Shown here piece by piece: positions 1 through 8,012 of a stretch of DNA of 52,934 nucleotides (its first letter is position 1; each line of letters starts with the position of its first letter). The position numbers were made by a program, and so were the translations under genes. Origin of the DNA: Azospirillum sp. SYSU D00513 (lineage in GTDB: Bacteria > Pseudomonadota > Alphaproteobacteria > Azospirillales > Azospirillaceae); contig NZ_JAFIQV010000046.1 in assembly GCF_017356015.1 (NCBI RefSeq), positions 1 through 52,934 of the forward strand. The letters run 5' to 3'. The notes below the pieces were generated by a model, which did not search any database, had not been told where the DNA came from, and worked only from the letters and a program-made list of their open reading frames with translations.

Positions 1-1
1 A

Positions 2-73
2 GATGCCGTAGAAATCGCTGCTTTCGATCGAGCACTCCGCGCCTATGGCCGAGATTACAAGCCAGAAGCCTAA
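2..73 (+). CDS. C-terminal end of an unidentified protein (partial)
   Basis: The first 72 bases read as an open frame of 23 codons ending DYKPEA and a TAA stop at 71-73; the gene begins before the window. The fragment is too short to assign a family. The next 370 bases hold only repeat sequence, so this is probably the last gene of its unit. The coding call is weak because so little of it is visible. Confidence 0.4.
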   Translation, partial: DAVEIAAFDRALRAYGRDYKPEA

Positions 74-125
74 TCAAACAGGCTCTGAGAATCGACCGAC
101 GAAACCGAGCATCCGAGCGCCATTC

Positions 126-365
126 CACCGTCATCCCCGCGGACGCGGGGATCCAGATTTTCCAATAGGTTCGCTGCGGGAAGGGACTGGATTCCCGCTT
201 TCGCGGGAATGACGGGGAGGAAAGTTGCAGACTTCGGCAAGTCGAGCCGATGTGCAAAAGTTAGCGCCTATACGCGTCCGCGGGGATGACGGTGAAGAGT
301 GGTCGAACCGTTGTTTCGGTCGCTCAACACTTAAGTCAGCGCCCACGCGCTTTTGTGAGGATGGC
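126..365. repeat. Composite palindromic repeat, copy 1
   Basis: The stretch 74-445 has no credible gene. It holds inverted copies of a hairpin unit: TCATCCCCGCGGACGCGGGG at 131, the reverse-orientation unit ending GGGAATGACGG near 216, and another ending GGGGATGACGG near 290. Between them is a second unit, ATGTGCAAAAGTTAGCGCC (about 250-268). Read in reverse, 126-290 matches about 165 bases of the cluster at 41550-41853 almost throughout, so both are copies of one element in opposite orientation. Short open frames here are repeat artefacts. Confidence 0.85.
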
Positions 366-445
366 GGTAGGTTGTTTCCCTGCAATTACTTGCGGATTCG
401 CAAACGCGAGCAGGCCCGAGCCTTCGGATAACAGAAACGAGGGCC

Positions 446-1114
446 TCACCCCTCCGCGAAGCGCTCCGCGATCCCGCACAGCGCGTCCCAGTCAAGATGG
501 GCGGGATCCTCGACCAGATGGTCGGCTTCCTCGAAGACGAGGCCGGGGTGTTGGGGCCAGGCGATGGTCAGCATGCCGGCGGCCTTGGCGGCGCGGGCGC
601 CGGGCGGGCTGTCCTCGATCACCGCGCAGGCCTCCGGCGGCACGCCCAGCCGCAGGGCGGCGGTCAGGTAGGGCTCCGGGTTCGGCTTGCCGTTGGTGAC
701 GTCGTCGCGGCTGAGGGCGAACTCGAAATGCGGGATCGCCATGACGCGAAGGTTGGCCTCGACCACCCGGCGGCCGGCGTTGGACACGCAGGCCTGGCGC
801 AGGCCGCGCCGGGCGAAGGCGTCCACCAGCGCGAAGGCGCTGGCGCGCGCCTCGACCTCGGCGATCCGCTCCAGATACATGTCGGTGATGGCGTCGGCCC
901 AGGCCTCGAAGCTCAGCCCCATGGGCTTGACCGCCTGGAGCCGGGCGTAGAGTTCCGGAAAGGCGACGCCGACCGTGGCGGCGTAGCCCTCCGGGCTCAG
1001 CTCGACGCCGTGGCGGTTGCACACGGCGATGGTCGCGGCGCGGTGCCAGGGCTCGCTGTCCAGCAGCGTGCCGTCGATGTCCCAGAGGATCGCCTGGAGG
1101 GGAGGGCGGGTCAC
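446..1114 (-). CDS. HAD-superfamily hydrolase (phosphatase-like)
   Basis: A 222-residue haloacid-dehalogenase-type hydrolase, probably a small-molecule phosphomonoesterase of the phosphoglycolate or beta-phosphoglucomutase-like group; the substrate cannot be read from sequence. Motif I is WDIDGTLLDS near residues 10-19 with the nucleophilic Asp and second Asp; motif II is the Ser in CVSNAG; motif III is the Lys in NGKPNPEPY; motif IV is VIEDSPPG. The helical cap lies between motifs I and II. The GTG start at 1114 overlaps the proB stop in a GTGA junction, so it is probably translated with proB as the last gene of the obgE-proB unit. A frame extends upstream but runs inside proB, so the GTG is preferred. 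Confidence 0.85.
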   Translation of the reverse strand: MTRPPLQAILWDIDGTLLDSEPWHRAATIAVCNRHGVELSPEGYAATVGVAFPELYARLQAVKPMGLSFEAWADAITDMYLERIAEVEARASAFALVDAFARRGLRQACVSNAGRRVVEANLRVMAIPHFEFALSRDDVTNGKPNPEPYLTAALRLGVPPEACAVIEDSPPGARAAKAAGMLTIAWPQHPGLVFEEADHLVEDPAHLDWDALCGIAERFAEG

Positions 1115-2301
1115 CGCACCACCAGGTCGTCGCGGTGGATCATCTCGTCGCGGCCCTGGTAGCCCAGGATCGCCTCGAACTCGGCGCTCTTGCGGCCCAT
1201 GATGCGGCGGGCGTCCTCCGACGCGTAGCCGGCGAGGCCGCGCGCGATCTCGCGCCCGTCCGGCGACCGCACCACGACGACGTCGCCGCGGTCGAAGTCG
1301 CCGTCCACCGCGCGCACGCCGGCGGGCAGCAGGCTGGCTCCCTTGGCGAGGGCGGTGAGCGCGCCCGCGTCGACCGTCAGGCTGCCGGCGGCGTTGAGAT
1401 AGCCGCCGATCCAGGCCTTGCGCGCGCTGGACGGCTCCGACGAGGGCAGGAACCAGGTGCAAAGCGCGCCGCCGTCCTCGGGCGTCTTCTCCAGCGCGCT
1501 CAGCGGGTTCATGCGCTGTCCCTTGGCGATGATCATGCGGCAGCCGGCCGACAGGGCGACGCGGGCGGCGACGATCTTCGTCACCATGCCGCCGGAGCTG
1601 TAGCCGGGCGGCGGCTCGCCGGCCATGCCCTCGATCTCGGCCGTCAGTTCGCGCACCACGGGGATGTGGCGGGCGTCCGGGTCCTTGCGCGGGTCGGCGG
1701 TGTAGAGCCCGTCGATGTCCGACAGCAGCACCAGCGTGTCGGCGCTGATCATCTGCGCCACGCGGGCGGCGAGGCGGTCGTTGTCGCCGAAGCGGATCTC
1801 CGCCGTCGCGACCGTGTCGTTCTCGTTGATGACGGGAACGGCGCCGAGCTTCAGCAGCGTGTCGATGGTGCTGCGGGCGTTCAGGTGGCGGCGCCGCTCC
1901 TCCGTGTCCTCCAGCGTGACCAGCACCTGGGCGACCGTCACGTCGTGGCGGGCCAGCGTTTCCTGGTAGGCGTGGGCGAGGCGGATCTGGCCGGTCGCGG
2001 CGGCGGCCTGCTTCTCCTCCAGCCGCAGGGGGCGGCCGACGAGGCCCAGATGCTCGCGCCCCGTCGCCACGGCGCCGGAGGTGACGATCACCACCTCCTG
2101 GCCGCGGCGGCGGCAGGCGGCGACGTCGTCGGCCAGAGCGTCGAGCCAGGCGCGGCGGATCTGCCCGGTCTTGCCGTCCACCAGCAAGGCCGAGCCGATC
2201 TTCACCACCAGCCGGCGGGCGTCGAGCAGGGTGGGGGAGCGAGCCAGGGAACGGGAGAGGGTGTCAGCCAGCCCGCCGGTGCCCTCAACGCTTGCCGTCA
2301 T
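1111..2301 (-). CDS. proB: Glutamate 5-kinase
   Basis: Phosphorylates L-glutamate with ATP in the first step of proline synthesis, in the cytoplasm. The 396-residue protein has an N-terminal amino-acid-kinase domain (about 30-280) opening with RRLVVKIGSALL, with VIVTSGAVA, INENDTVAT and LLSDIDGLYT, and a C-terminal PUA domain (about 300-385, ending GRKSAEFEAILGYQGRDEMI). That is the full two-domain form. I chose the ATG at 2301, preceded by GAGGA, over in-frame starts further upstream, because length then fits the family. It overlaps the 3' end of obgE by 17 bases. In many bacteria obg and proB are adjacent. No proA is seen in this window. Confidence 0.94.
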   Translation of the reverse strand: MTASVEGTGGLADTLSRSLARSPTLLDARRLVVKIGSALLVDGKTGQIRRAWLDALADDVAACRRRGQEVVIVTSGAVATGREHLGLVGRPLRLEEKQAAAATGQIRLAHAYQETLARHDVTVAQVLVTLEDTEERRRHLNARSTIDTLLKLGAVPVINENDTVATAEIRFGDNDRLAARVAQMISADTLVLLSDIDGLYTADPRKDPDARHIPVVRELTAEIEGMAGEPPPGYSSGGMVTKIVAARVALSAGCRMIIAKGQRMNPLSALEKTPEDGGALCTWFLPSSEPSSARKAWIGGYLNAAGSLTVDAGALTALAKGASLLPAGVRAVDGDFDRGDVVVVRSPDGREIARGLAGYASEDARRIMGRKSAEFEAILGYQGRDEMIHRDDLVVR

Positions 2302-3475
2302 CGTCCGCGTCCTCATCCCCGTCTTCGTCATCCTGGTCGTTCCCGTCCGGGTCTTCCTCGTCGAGGGGCTCGTACTCGCCCAGCTCCTCGTTCCAGCCCT
2401 CGAACTCGTCGTCCATCTTCTGGCCGACCGGCGGGCGCGGGATCGAGCGGGTGGCCGGGGCGTGGATGACCTCCGGCTCCTCCGCCTTCGATTCCTTGAT
2501 CGCCGTCAGCAGCCGGTAGAGCACGGCCTGCACGCCCTGGCCGGTGGCGCCGGACAGCACCATGACCTCCGCTCCCGACGCCTCCTCCAGCGCCGCCTTC
2601 TTCTCCTCGATCTCCTCGTCCATCAGGGCATCGGACTTGTTCAGCCCGATGATCTCCCGCTTCTCGGCGAGGTTGCCGCCATAGGCTTGAAGCTCGTGGC
2701 GGATCGTGCGGTAGGAGGCGACCACGTCGTCGGCCGTGCCGTCGATCAGGTGCAGCAGGATTCGCGTGCGCTCCACATGGCCGAGAAAGCGGTCGCCCAG
2801 GCCGTGGCCCTCGTGCGCGCCCTCGATCAGGCCGGGGATGTCGGCGATCACGAACTCGTCGTCGCCCGCCCGCACCACGCCCAGATTTGGCGCCAGCGTC
2901 GTGAAGGGGTAGTCGGCGATCTTCGGCTTGGCGGCGGTGGTCGCGGCCAGGAAGGTGGACTTGCCGGCGTTGGGCAGGCCGAGCAGCCCTGCGTCGGCGA
3001 TCAGCTTCAGCCGCAGCCAGACCCAGATCTCCTGCCCCGGCCAGCCGGGGTGGAACTTGCGGGGCGCGCGGTTGGTCGGCGTCTTGAAATGGGCGTTGCC
3101 GTGGCCGCCGTCGCCGCCGCGCAGGAAGACGATGCGCTGGCCGGGCTCGGTCATGTCGGCCAGCACGGTTTCCTGGTCTTCGTCCAGGATCTGGGTCCCG
3201 ACCGGGACGCGCAGCACGACGTCGTCGCCGCGCGCGCCGTTGCGGTTGGCGCCCATGCCGTGGTTGCCGCGCTTGGCCTTGAAATGCTGTTTGTAGCGGT
3301 AGTCGATCAGCGTGTTGAGGCCACTCACGGCCTCGATCACCACGTCGCCGCCCTTGCCGCCGTCGCCGCCGTCCGGCCCGCCGAACTCGATGAATTTTTC
3401 GCGCCGGAAGGCGACGGCGCCGGGGCCGCCGTCACCGCTCTTGAGGAACACCTTGGCCTGATCGAGGAACTTCAT
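2285..3475 (-). CDS. obgE: Obg/CgtA family GTPase (large-subunit assembly)
   Basis: A 396-residue essential GTPase acting in 50S ribosome assembly and stress signalling. The Gly-rich Obg fold covers residues 1-158 (MKFLDQAKVF start, FGGPDGGDGGKGGD). The G domain follows: P-loop GLPNAGKS near 165-172, switch region DYPFTTLAPNLG, G3 DIPGLIEGAHEG, G4 NKSD, and G5-like SGATGQG. The C-terminal 60 residues are a strongly acidic tail ending DDDGKR, a usual but variable feature. It lies downstream of rplU-rpmA, the classic order, but a hairpin terminator separates it from rpmA, so it may depend on read-through or its own promoter. Confidence 0.96.
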   Translation of the reverse strand: MKFLDQAKVFLKSGDGGPGAVAFRREKFIEFGGPDGGDGGKGGDVVIEAVSGLNTLIDYRYKQHFKAKRGNHGMGANRNGARGDDVVLRVPVGTQILDEDQETVLADMTEPGQRIVFLRGGDGGHGNAHFKTPTNRAPRKFHPGWPGQEIWVWLRLKLIADAGLLGLPNAGKSTFLAATTAAKPKIADYPFTTLAPNLGVVRAGDDEFVIADIPGLIEGAHEGHGLGDRFLGHVERTRILLHLIDGTADDVVASYRTIRHELQAYGGNLAEKREIIGLNKSDALMDEEIEEKKAALEEASGAEVMVLSGATGQGVQAVLYRLLTAIKESKAEEPEVIHAPATRSIPRPPVGQKMDDEFEGWNEELGEYEPLDEEDPDGNDQDDEDGDEDADDDGKR

Positions 3476-3565
3476 GGCTTACCAGAGGGAATGATCGTGG
3501 CTTGCCAACTAACAGGGAAACGGGCCGGCAAGGAACGGGAGGGGTGGAGAAACGGGGCTTCGAAA

Positions 3566-3604
3566 CGAAAATCGGGGGACCGGTTGCCCGGACCCCCGAT
3601 TTCC
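3566..3604 (-). terminator. Rho-independent terminator after rpmA
   Basis: On the minus strand, ten-base arms AAATCGGGGG (3569-3578 on plus) and CCCCCGATTT (3593-3602) enclose a 14-base loop and are followed by TTTTCGTTTC. It sits 31 bases beyond the rpmA stop and upstream of obgE, so it probably reduces ribosomal-protein transcription into obgE. Confidence 0.75.
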
Positions 3605-3634
3605 TGAACGCGTGTACCCTACGGGGCGGGCGAG

Positions 3635-3919
3635 TTACTCGGCCGCGACCGCCGGGACGCTGTCGTTCGCCGGCTCGATCGCGATGTAGGTGCGACCGGC
3701 CGTGCTGTGCTTGAAGGCCACCTTGCCGTCGACCAGCGCGAAGAGCGTGTGGTCGCGGCCGATGCCGACGTTGGCGCCCGGGTGGAACTTCGTGCCGCGC
3801 TGACGGACGAGGATGTTGCCCGCGAGGACGGACTGACCGCCGAAGCGCTTCACGCCGAGGCGCTGACCAGCGGAGTCGCGACCGTTGCGCGAGGAGCCGC
3901 CTGCCTTTTTATGTGCCAT
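3635..3919 (-). CDS. rpmA: 50S ribosomal protein L27
   Basis: A 94-residue L27 protein whose N-terminus reaches the peptidyl-transferase centre. It begins MAHKKAGGSSRNGRDS, the unprocessed type found outside Firmicutes, followed by GQRLGVKRFGGQ and RQRGTKFHPG, all hallmark segments. It follows rplU by 34 bases in the conserved rplU-rpmA pair and shares the promoter upstream of rplU. The last ten residues are an ordinary variable tail. Confidence 0.98.
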   Translation of the reverse strand: MAHKKAGGSSRNGRDSAGQRLGVKRFGGQSVLAGNILVRQRGTKFHPGANVGIGRDHTLFALVDGKVAFKHSTAGRTYIAIEPANDSVPAVAAE

Positions 3920-3953
3920 GGGGGTTTACTCCTTAAACTCTGTCGGCGCCGGC

Positions 3954-4271
3954 TCAGGCCGCGCCGTTGATCCCGGTGATGCGGAGCACCGTCAGGTCCT
4001 GACGGTGGCCGTTCTTGCGGCGGTAGTTCTGGCGGCGCTTCTTCTTGAAGACGATGATCTTCGGACCACGGTCCTGCGCGACGACCTCGGCCGACACGGC
4101 GGCGCCCGCGACCGTCGGCGTGCCGACGGTGGTGTTCCCGGCGTCGCTGACCATCAGAACGTCGTTCAGCGTGATGGTCGCGCCAGCCTCGCCCTCGAGC
4201 TTCTCAACGCGGATCACGTCGCCATTGGCGACCTTGTACTGCTTGCCGCCGGTGCGGATCACTGCAAACAT
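3954..4271 (-). CDS. rplU: 50S ribosomal protein L21
   Basis: A 105-residue L21 protein binding 23S rRNA. It starts MFAVIRTGGKQYKV, the family's invariant opening, and has the basic C-terminal stretch KKKRRQNYRRKNGHRQ that contacts RNA. An open frame continues upstream through the tRNA region, but the ATG at 4271 gives the standard length and matches all homologues I know. First gene of the rplU-rpmA unit; a near-consensus promoter is at 4357-4384 and leaves an untranslated leader of about 80 bases. Confidence 0.98.
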   Translation of the reverse strand: MFAVIRTGGKQYKVANGDVIRVEKLEGEAGATITLNDVLMVSDAGNTTVGTPTVAGAAVSAEVVAQDRGPKIIVFKKKRRQNYRRKNGHRQDLTVLRITGINGAA

Positions 4272-4356
4272 GTCGTCACTGCCTATTCCAAAACACAACA
4301 AACGGCGGGCTGCTCGCCCACCGTATGAGGTGCAAGCCCGATCTTGAGAGGGGGGA

Positions 4357-4384
4357 TTTATACGCAGTGCCCTCCCGGAGTCAA
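4357..4384 (-). promoter_or_regulatory. Promoter for rplU-rpmA
   Basis: On the minus strand, -35 TTGACT and -10 TATAAA are separated by 16 bases, a strong housekeeping sigma-factor promoter in an otherwise GC-rich background. It faces rplU. No other promoter of comparable quality lies between it and the rplU start. Confidence 0.8.
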
Positions 4385-4451
4385 CAGCGATGGGCGCATA
4401 AACCCGGAATCGGGGCGATAAAAAATTCCGCATCTTTCTGAAAAAGGGGGC

Positions 4452-4480
4452 TTGCGCCGCCTGATCCGTTTTTGTAGGTT
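4452..4480 (+). promoter_or_regulatory. Probable promoter for the tRNA-Ser gene
   Basis: TTGCGC and TAGGTT are separated by 17 bases, about 28 bases upstream of the tRNA 5' end. The -10 element is moderate. Confidence 0.5.
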
Positions 4481-4508
4481 CCGCGCCACCCCGCCAGACG
4501 GGGTCCGC

Positions 4509-4598
4509 GGATGGGTGGCAGAGCGGTTGAATGCACCGCACTCGAAATGCGGCATACCCGCAAGGGTATCGGGAGTTCGAATCTCCCCCCATCCGCCA
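4509..4598 (+). tRNA. tRNA-Ser (anticodon CGA)
   Basis: A 90-base class II tRNA. The acceptor arm GGATGGG pairs with CCCATCC, followed by discriminator G and an encoded CCA at 4596-4598. The anticodon stem CCGCA/TGCGG encloses the loop CTCGAAA, giving anticodon CGA (reads UCG serine codons). A long variable arm (TACCC/GGGTA) and the T-loop TTCGAAT are present, as expected for serine tRNA. Confidence 0.97.
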
Positions 4599-4604
4599 GA
4601 ATTC

Positions 4605-4650
4605 AAGGCCAGGGCGTCGAGACCGCAAGGATCTCCGCCCTGGCCTTTTT
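4605..4650 (+). terminator. Terminator after tRNA-Ser
   Basis: Twelve-base arms AAGGCCAGGGCG (4605-4616) and CGCCCTGGCCTT (4636-4647) are followed by a run of T: a strong intrinsic terminator 6 bases past the tRNA. Confidence 0.9.
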
Positions 4651-4765
4651 CGTTTCAACGTCCGTCGTCCATGATCCGATCGGCTCCGCGCCGCGGGTGG
4701 GACATTCAGGCCGGTTTTCCCGTTTGACCGATACGGGCAGCGCATCTCACGGCAGGGGAGGTTCC

Positions 4766-5140
4766 ATGCTTTCGGAAGAGCAGCGGCGCAGGGCGCTCGA
4801 GAAGAACCTGGAGGTCATCGAGGCCGAGGCGCGCCAGCTCCTCGCCGAAGAGTATGATTACGTGACGCTCACCTACTATGCGGACGAGGAGTCGTTCCAC
4901 AGGATGAGGCTGAAGGAAGAGAGCGACGATTTCGATTTCCGGCAGCTTGTCACGGTCGAAGGCGCCAAGGTGTTCCTGAGCCACGGCCTGGACGTCCATG
5001 TCCAGATCCTGGACGCGGATACCTACTTCGCCTGGCTGGGCGACCGCGAGAACAGCTACGAAGCCCAGCACGAGTATCCGGGCGGCAACCATTTGTCGGG
5101 AGCCGAAGCCCTGGCCCTGCTGGGGATCGAGCGTCACTGA
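4766..5140 (+). CDS. Hypothetical protein, unknown family
   Basis: A 124-residue acidic protein that I do not recognise. The first 30 residues are a charged helix (EEQRRRALEKNLEVIEAEAR); the rest has YDYVTLTYYADEESF and a Tyr-rich C-terminal half. No signal peptide, membrane segment or cysteine. The ATG at 4766 is preceded by GGGGAGG at a good distance, which fixes the start although the frame is open further upstream. It stands alone after the tRNA terminator and is convergent with the next gene. Confidence 0.75.
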   Translation: MLSEEQRRRALEKNLEVIEAEARQLLAEEYDYVTLTYYADEESFHRMRLKEESDDFDFRQLVTVEGAKVFLSHGLDVHVQILDADTYFAWLGDRENSYEAQHEYPGGNHLSGAEALALLGIERH

Positions 5141-5167
5141 ACGTCGGGTCGGGAATTGCGGAGCGGG

Positions 5168-5195
5168 CGCCATGTCCAGCAGGCTTGACATGGCG
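5168..5195. terminator. Hairpin between convergent genes
   Basis: Nine-base arms CGCCATGTC and GACATGGCG with a 10-base loop lie between the convergent stops at 5140 and 5220. There is no T-tract on either strand, so a termination role is only inferred from position. Confidence 0.4.
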
Positions 5196-5219
5196 TGGCA
5201 CTGACGACGCCCCAAGGCT

Positions 5220-5870
5220 CTAAGCCGCCCGCTTCCCCTCCACCCGCCGCGCGTCCGCCCAGGTGCGCACGGTCGTCGGGCGGCCGCCGGTGTCGATCAG
5301 GCCGCGCTCGTGCAGTTCGTTCGCGTGGCGCAGGAAAAACTGGGCCGTGCTGGGGCGTTCCCAGCGTTCCATCCAGTTCTGTTCCATGAAGGCGAGGATG
5401 GCCGGGTGGCCCAGCTCGGCCTCCCACAGCACGCCGAGAAGCGAGGTCTGCTGCTCCTCGTGCATGCAGGCCTCGAAGGCAAGGCGCTTGTCGCGCCGGG
5501 CTTCGGCGAGGCTCGTGGTTTCCGGGCCGGGGCCGAGGCCGTAGTCGATCAGGGTCCGGCGCTCGGGTGCCGCGAGCAGCCAGTGGCAGACCTCGTGGAC
5601 GATGACGGTGGCCTCAACGTCGGTGCGGATCACCTTGCCGTCCCACATGAAGGATTTGCTGGGCGGCTCGTCCAGCGTGCCGATCCCGTGGGCGTGGGCG
5701 AGGGCCACGCCGTCGGCGCGCTGCTCGGGCGTGTCCACCCCGCCGGTCACGGGCCAGGTCGCGGCGATGCGGCGCAGGGCGGCGAGCGCCACCGGCTCGC
5801 CGGCGAGGTTCGCCTCCATGGCGGAGAGGGCCTGCGGGATGACCTCGGCGGGGAGGGGGGTGAGGATCAT
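5220..5870 (-). CDS. EpmC/YfcM-like protein with HExxH motif
   Basis: A 216-residue protein with HEVCHW (about 93-98), an HExxH metal site, followed by APERRTLIDYG and then LAFEACMHEEQQ. The order HExxHW, RR-L-(D)(F/Y)G, FE...Q is that of the EpmC/YfcM elongation factor P hydroxylase family as I remember it, so a non-haem-iron or zinc enzyme is likely. EpmC hydroxylates lysylated EF-P; no efp, epmA or epmB is in this window, so the substrate is open. The N-terminal 60 residues do not resemble E. coli EpmC. A zinc metallopeptidase unrelated to EpmC is the main alternative. Monocistronic, transcribed in the same direction as the chemotaxis gene behind it. Confidence 0.6.
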   Translation of the reverse strand: MILTPLPAEVIPQALSAMEANLAGEPVALAALRRIAATWPVTGGVDTPEQRADGVALAHAHGIGTLDEPPSKSFMWDGKVIRTDVEATVIVHEVCHWLLAAPERRTLIDYGLGPGPETTSLAEARRDKRLAFEACMHEEQQTSLLGVLWEAELGHPAILAFMEQNWMERWERPSTAQFFLRHANELHERGLIDTGGRPTTVRTWADARRVEGKRAA

Positions 5871-6002
5871 GGTGCCTTGCGCGGTCTGGCGGAGATGGGC
5901 CGTGGAACGGCTGCTCGGGCCTTATTTGCCCAAGCCCCCCGTCCCACGCAAGGCTCCTGTCGCCGGGCTGCTCCGAATCGCGCCCATCAGGCCGCGCGCC
6001 CA

Positions 6003-8012
6003 TCACGCGGCACGCATGTCCGTCAGGAAGCGGGAGACGAAGCCGCGCAGCTCCTCGGCCTCCCGCGACATGCCCTGGGCGGCGCCCAGCACCTCGCGCG
6101 AGGATTCGCCCGTGGCGACGGCGGCCTCGGTGACGCCGGCGATGTTGCTGTCGACCTCCCCGGCGCCGCGCGCGGCCTCCCGCACGTTGCGGCTGATCTC
6201 GCGGGTGGCCGCACCCTGCTCCTCGACCGCCGTGGCGATGGTGGTGGAGATGCCGCTGATCTCGCCGATCACCCGGCCGATCTCGGCGATGGCGGAGGCG
6301 GCCTCGCCGCTGACCCGCTGGATGGCGGTGATCTGGGCGCCGATCTCCTCGGTGGCCTTGGCGGTCTGGTTGGCGAGGCTCTTCACCTCGCTCGCCACGA
6401 CGGCGAAGCCCTTGCCGGCCTCGCCCGCGCGGGCCGCCTCGATGGTGGCGTTCAACGCCAGCAGGTTCGTCTGTGTCGCGATCTCGTTGATGAGCTGCAC
6501 CACCTCGCCGATGCGCTGGGCGGCGTCCACGAGGCCGCGCACCGTGGTGTCGGTCCGGCCGGCGGTCTCCACGGCCTCCCCGGCGATGCGGGTGGACTGG
6601 GCGACCTGCCGGCCGATCTCGACGATGGAGTTGGACAGCTCGCCCGCCGCGGCGGCGACCGTCTCCACGTTGCCCGATGCCTCGCTGGAAGCGCCGGCGA
6701 CCGCACCCGCCTGCTGGATGGTCTGCTCGGCGGTGGCCGACATGCCCTGGGCCGTGGCCTGGAGCTGGGTGGCGGCGGCCGACACGCGGCCCAGCGCCTC
6801 GATCGCGCGGCGGTCGAACTCGCGGGTCAGCTCCTCCAGACGGGCGGCGCGGCGGGCGGCGGCCTCATGCTCGGCGGCCTGCTCGGCGGCCAGCGCGTCG
6901 GCGCGGATCAGCCCGTCCTTGAAGACCTGCACGGCCTTGGCCATGCCGCCGACCTCGTCGCCGCGCTCCAGCCCCGGCACCGCGACCGTCCGGTCGCCGC
7001 CGGCCAGCGCCGTCATGGCCCGCGTCATGGACACGATGGGCCGCGACACGCCGCGCCCGATCAGCAGCGCCGTGACCAGCCCCAGCGCGATGGCGACGGC
7101 GGCGGCAAGGGTGCCCGTGTTGCGGGCCTGGTCCACGTCGGCGCTGGCGGTGATGCCCAGCGCCATCTGCGCTTCCAGGCTGCCCGACGACAGCGTCCTC
7201 AGCTCGGCCGACAGGGCGGCACCCACCGGGTCCATGGCGGTCCTCACCACCTCGTCCCGCTCGGCCGTGGCCCTCGCCGCGGCGTCGAACTTCTCGGCGT
7301 AGAAGCGCTGCATCGCCAGGAAGGGGCGCGCGGACTTCCAGCGCTCCAGGTTGGTCAGCCGCGCCAGCATGGCGTTTCCGTGCTCGCGCGCGCCCTTCAG
7401 CGCCTCGCGCGCCGGTTCGACCGCCTCCGCCTTGCCGGAATCCAGGTACAGGGTCGTGTAAATGCGGCCGGTGAGGAGCTGGCGGGAGGCCATGCCGGCG
7501 AGATAGGCCGCCTCGGCGTCGCCGTCCTTGTGGGCGCTCTCCATGATGCCGCCGAGGATTTCCTCCATCTTCGGGCCGGTCTCCGCCATCTCCGCCTGGT
7601 TGGCGGCGCGTTCGGCCTGGAGCGCCACGACCTTGTCGAAGGCGGCGAGGTAGCTTTCCACCTCGCCGGCCATGACTTGGAGCCGTTCCCGGCGGCCCTG
7701 GTCCGTGAGGAGGGCGGCGGCCTCGCCGAGGATGGCCTTCACCTCGCCCGCCCGGTCGCGCACCGCCTGGGTGGAGGCCTCGTCGCCGCGCAGCAGGAAG
7801 GCCTTGGCGCCGAGCTGCATGTCCAGCAGGGCCGCCTGGATGCGGCCCAGCTCGTTGGTCTGGCCGGCCAGCGCGCGGTAGGTGTTGAAGTCTTCCTTGG
7901 CGCCGGTCAGGCCGAGGAAGCCGACGGTGCTGATCAGGACCAGGAAGACCAGGATGCCGGCGCTGCCGGCGGTGATCTTTGTTCCGATCCTCATGCGGTT
8001 GAGGGCGATCAT
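6003..8012 (-). CDS. Methyl-accepting chemotaxis protein
   Basis: A 669-residue inner-membrane chemoreceptor. Membrane segments at about 13-36 and 299-319 bracket a mostly helical periplasmic sensor of about 260 residues. A HAMP linker follows (about 320-372, GVSRPIVSMTRAM), then the cytoplasmic signalling hairpin whose tip contains the conserved segment from IATQTNLLALNATIEAAR to GKGFAVVASEV, where CheA and CheW bind. There is no CheR-tethering pentapeptide at the C-terminus. The start MIALNRMRIG at 8012 has GGAGA upstream and puts the first membrane helix at the N-terminus; the open frame further upstream is ignored. Ligand unknown. It is not in a che operon. Confidence 0.93.
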   Translation of the reverse strand: MIALNRMRIGTKITAGSAGILVFLVLISTVGFLGLTGAKEDFNTYRALAGQTNELGRIQAALLDMQLGAKAFLLRGDEASTQAVRDRAGEVKAILGEAAALLTDQGRRERLQVMAGEVESYLAAFDKVVALQAERAANQAEMAETGPKMEEILGGIMESAHKDGDAEAAYLAGMASRQLLTGRIYTTLYLDSGKAEAVEPAREALKGAREHGNAMLARLTNLERWKSARPFLAMQRFYAEKFDAAARATAERDEVVRTAMDPVGAALSAELRTLSSGSLEAQMALGITASADVDQARNTGTLAAAVAIALGLVTALLIGRGVSRPIVSMTRAMTALAGGDRTVAVPGLERGDEVGGMAKAVQVFKDGLIRADALAAEQAAEHEAAARRAARLEELTREFDRRAIEALGRVSAAATQLQATAQGMSATAEQTIQQAGAVAGASSEASGNVETVAAAAGELSNSIVEIGRQVAQSTRIAGEAVETAGRTDTTVRGLVDAAQRIGEVVQLINEIATQTNLLALNATIEAARAGEAGKGFAVVASEVKSLANQTAKATEEIGAQITAIQRVSGEAASAIAEIGRVIGEISGISTTIATAVEEQGAATREISRNVREAARGAGEVDSNIAGVTEAAVATGESSREVLGAAQGMSREAEELRGFVSRFLTDMRAA

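Noticed and set aside
131..385. Small protein-like frames in the repeat cluster
   Set aside because: They are translations of the palindromic repeat; related frames appear in the other copy because the DNA repeats, not because a protein is conserved.
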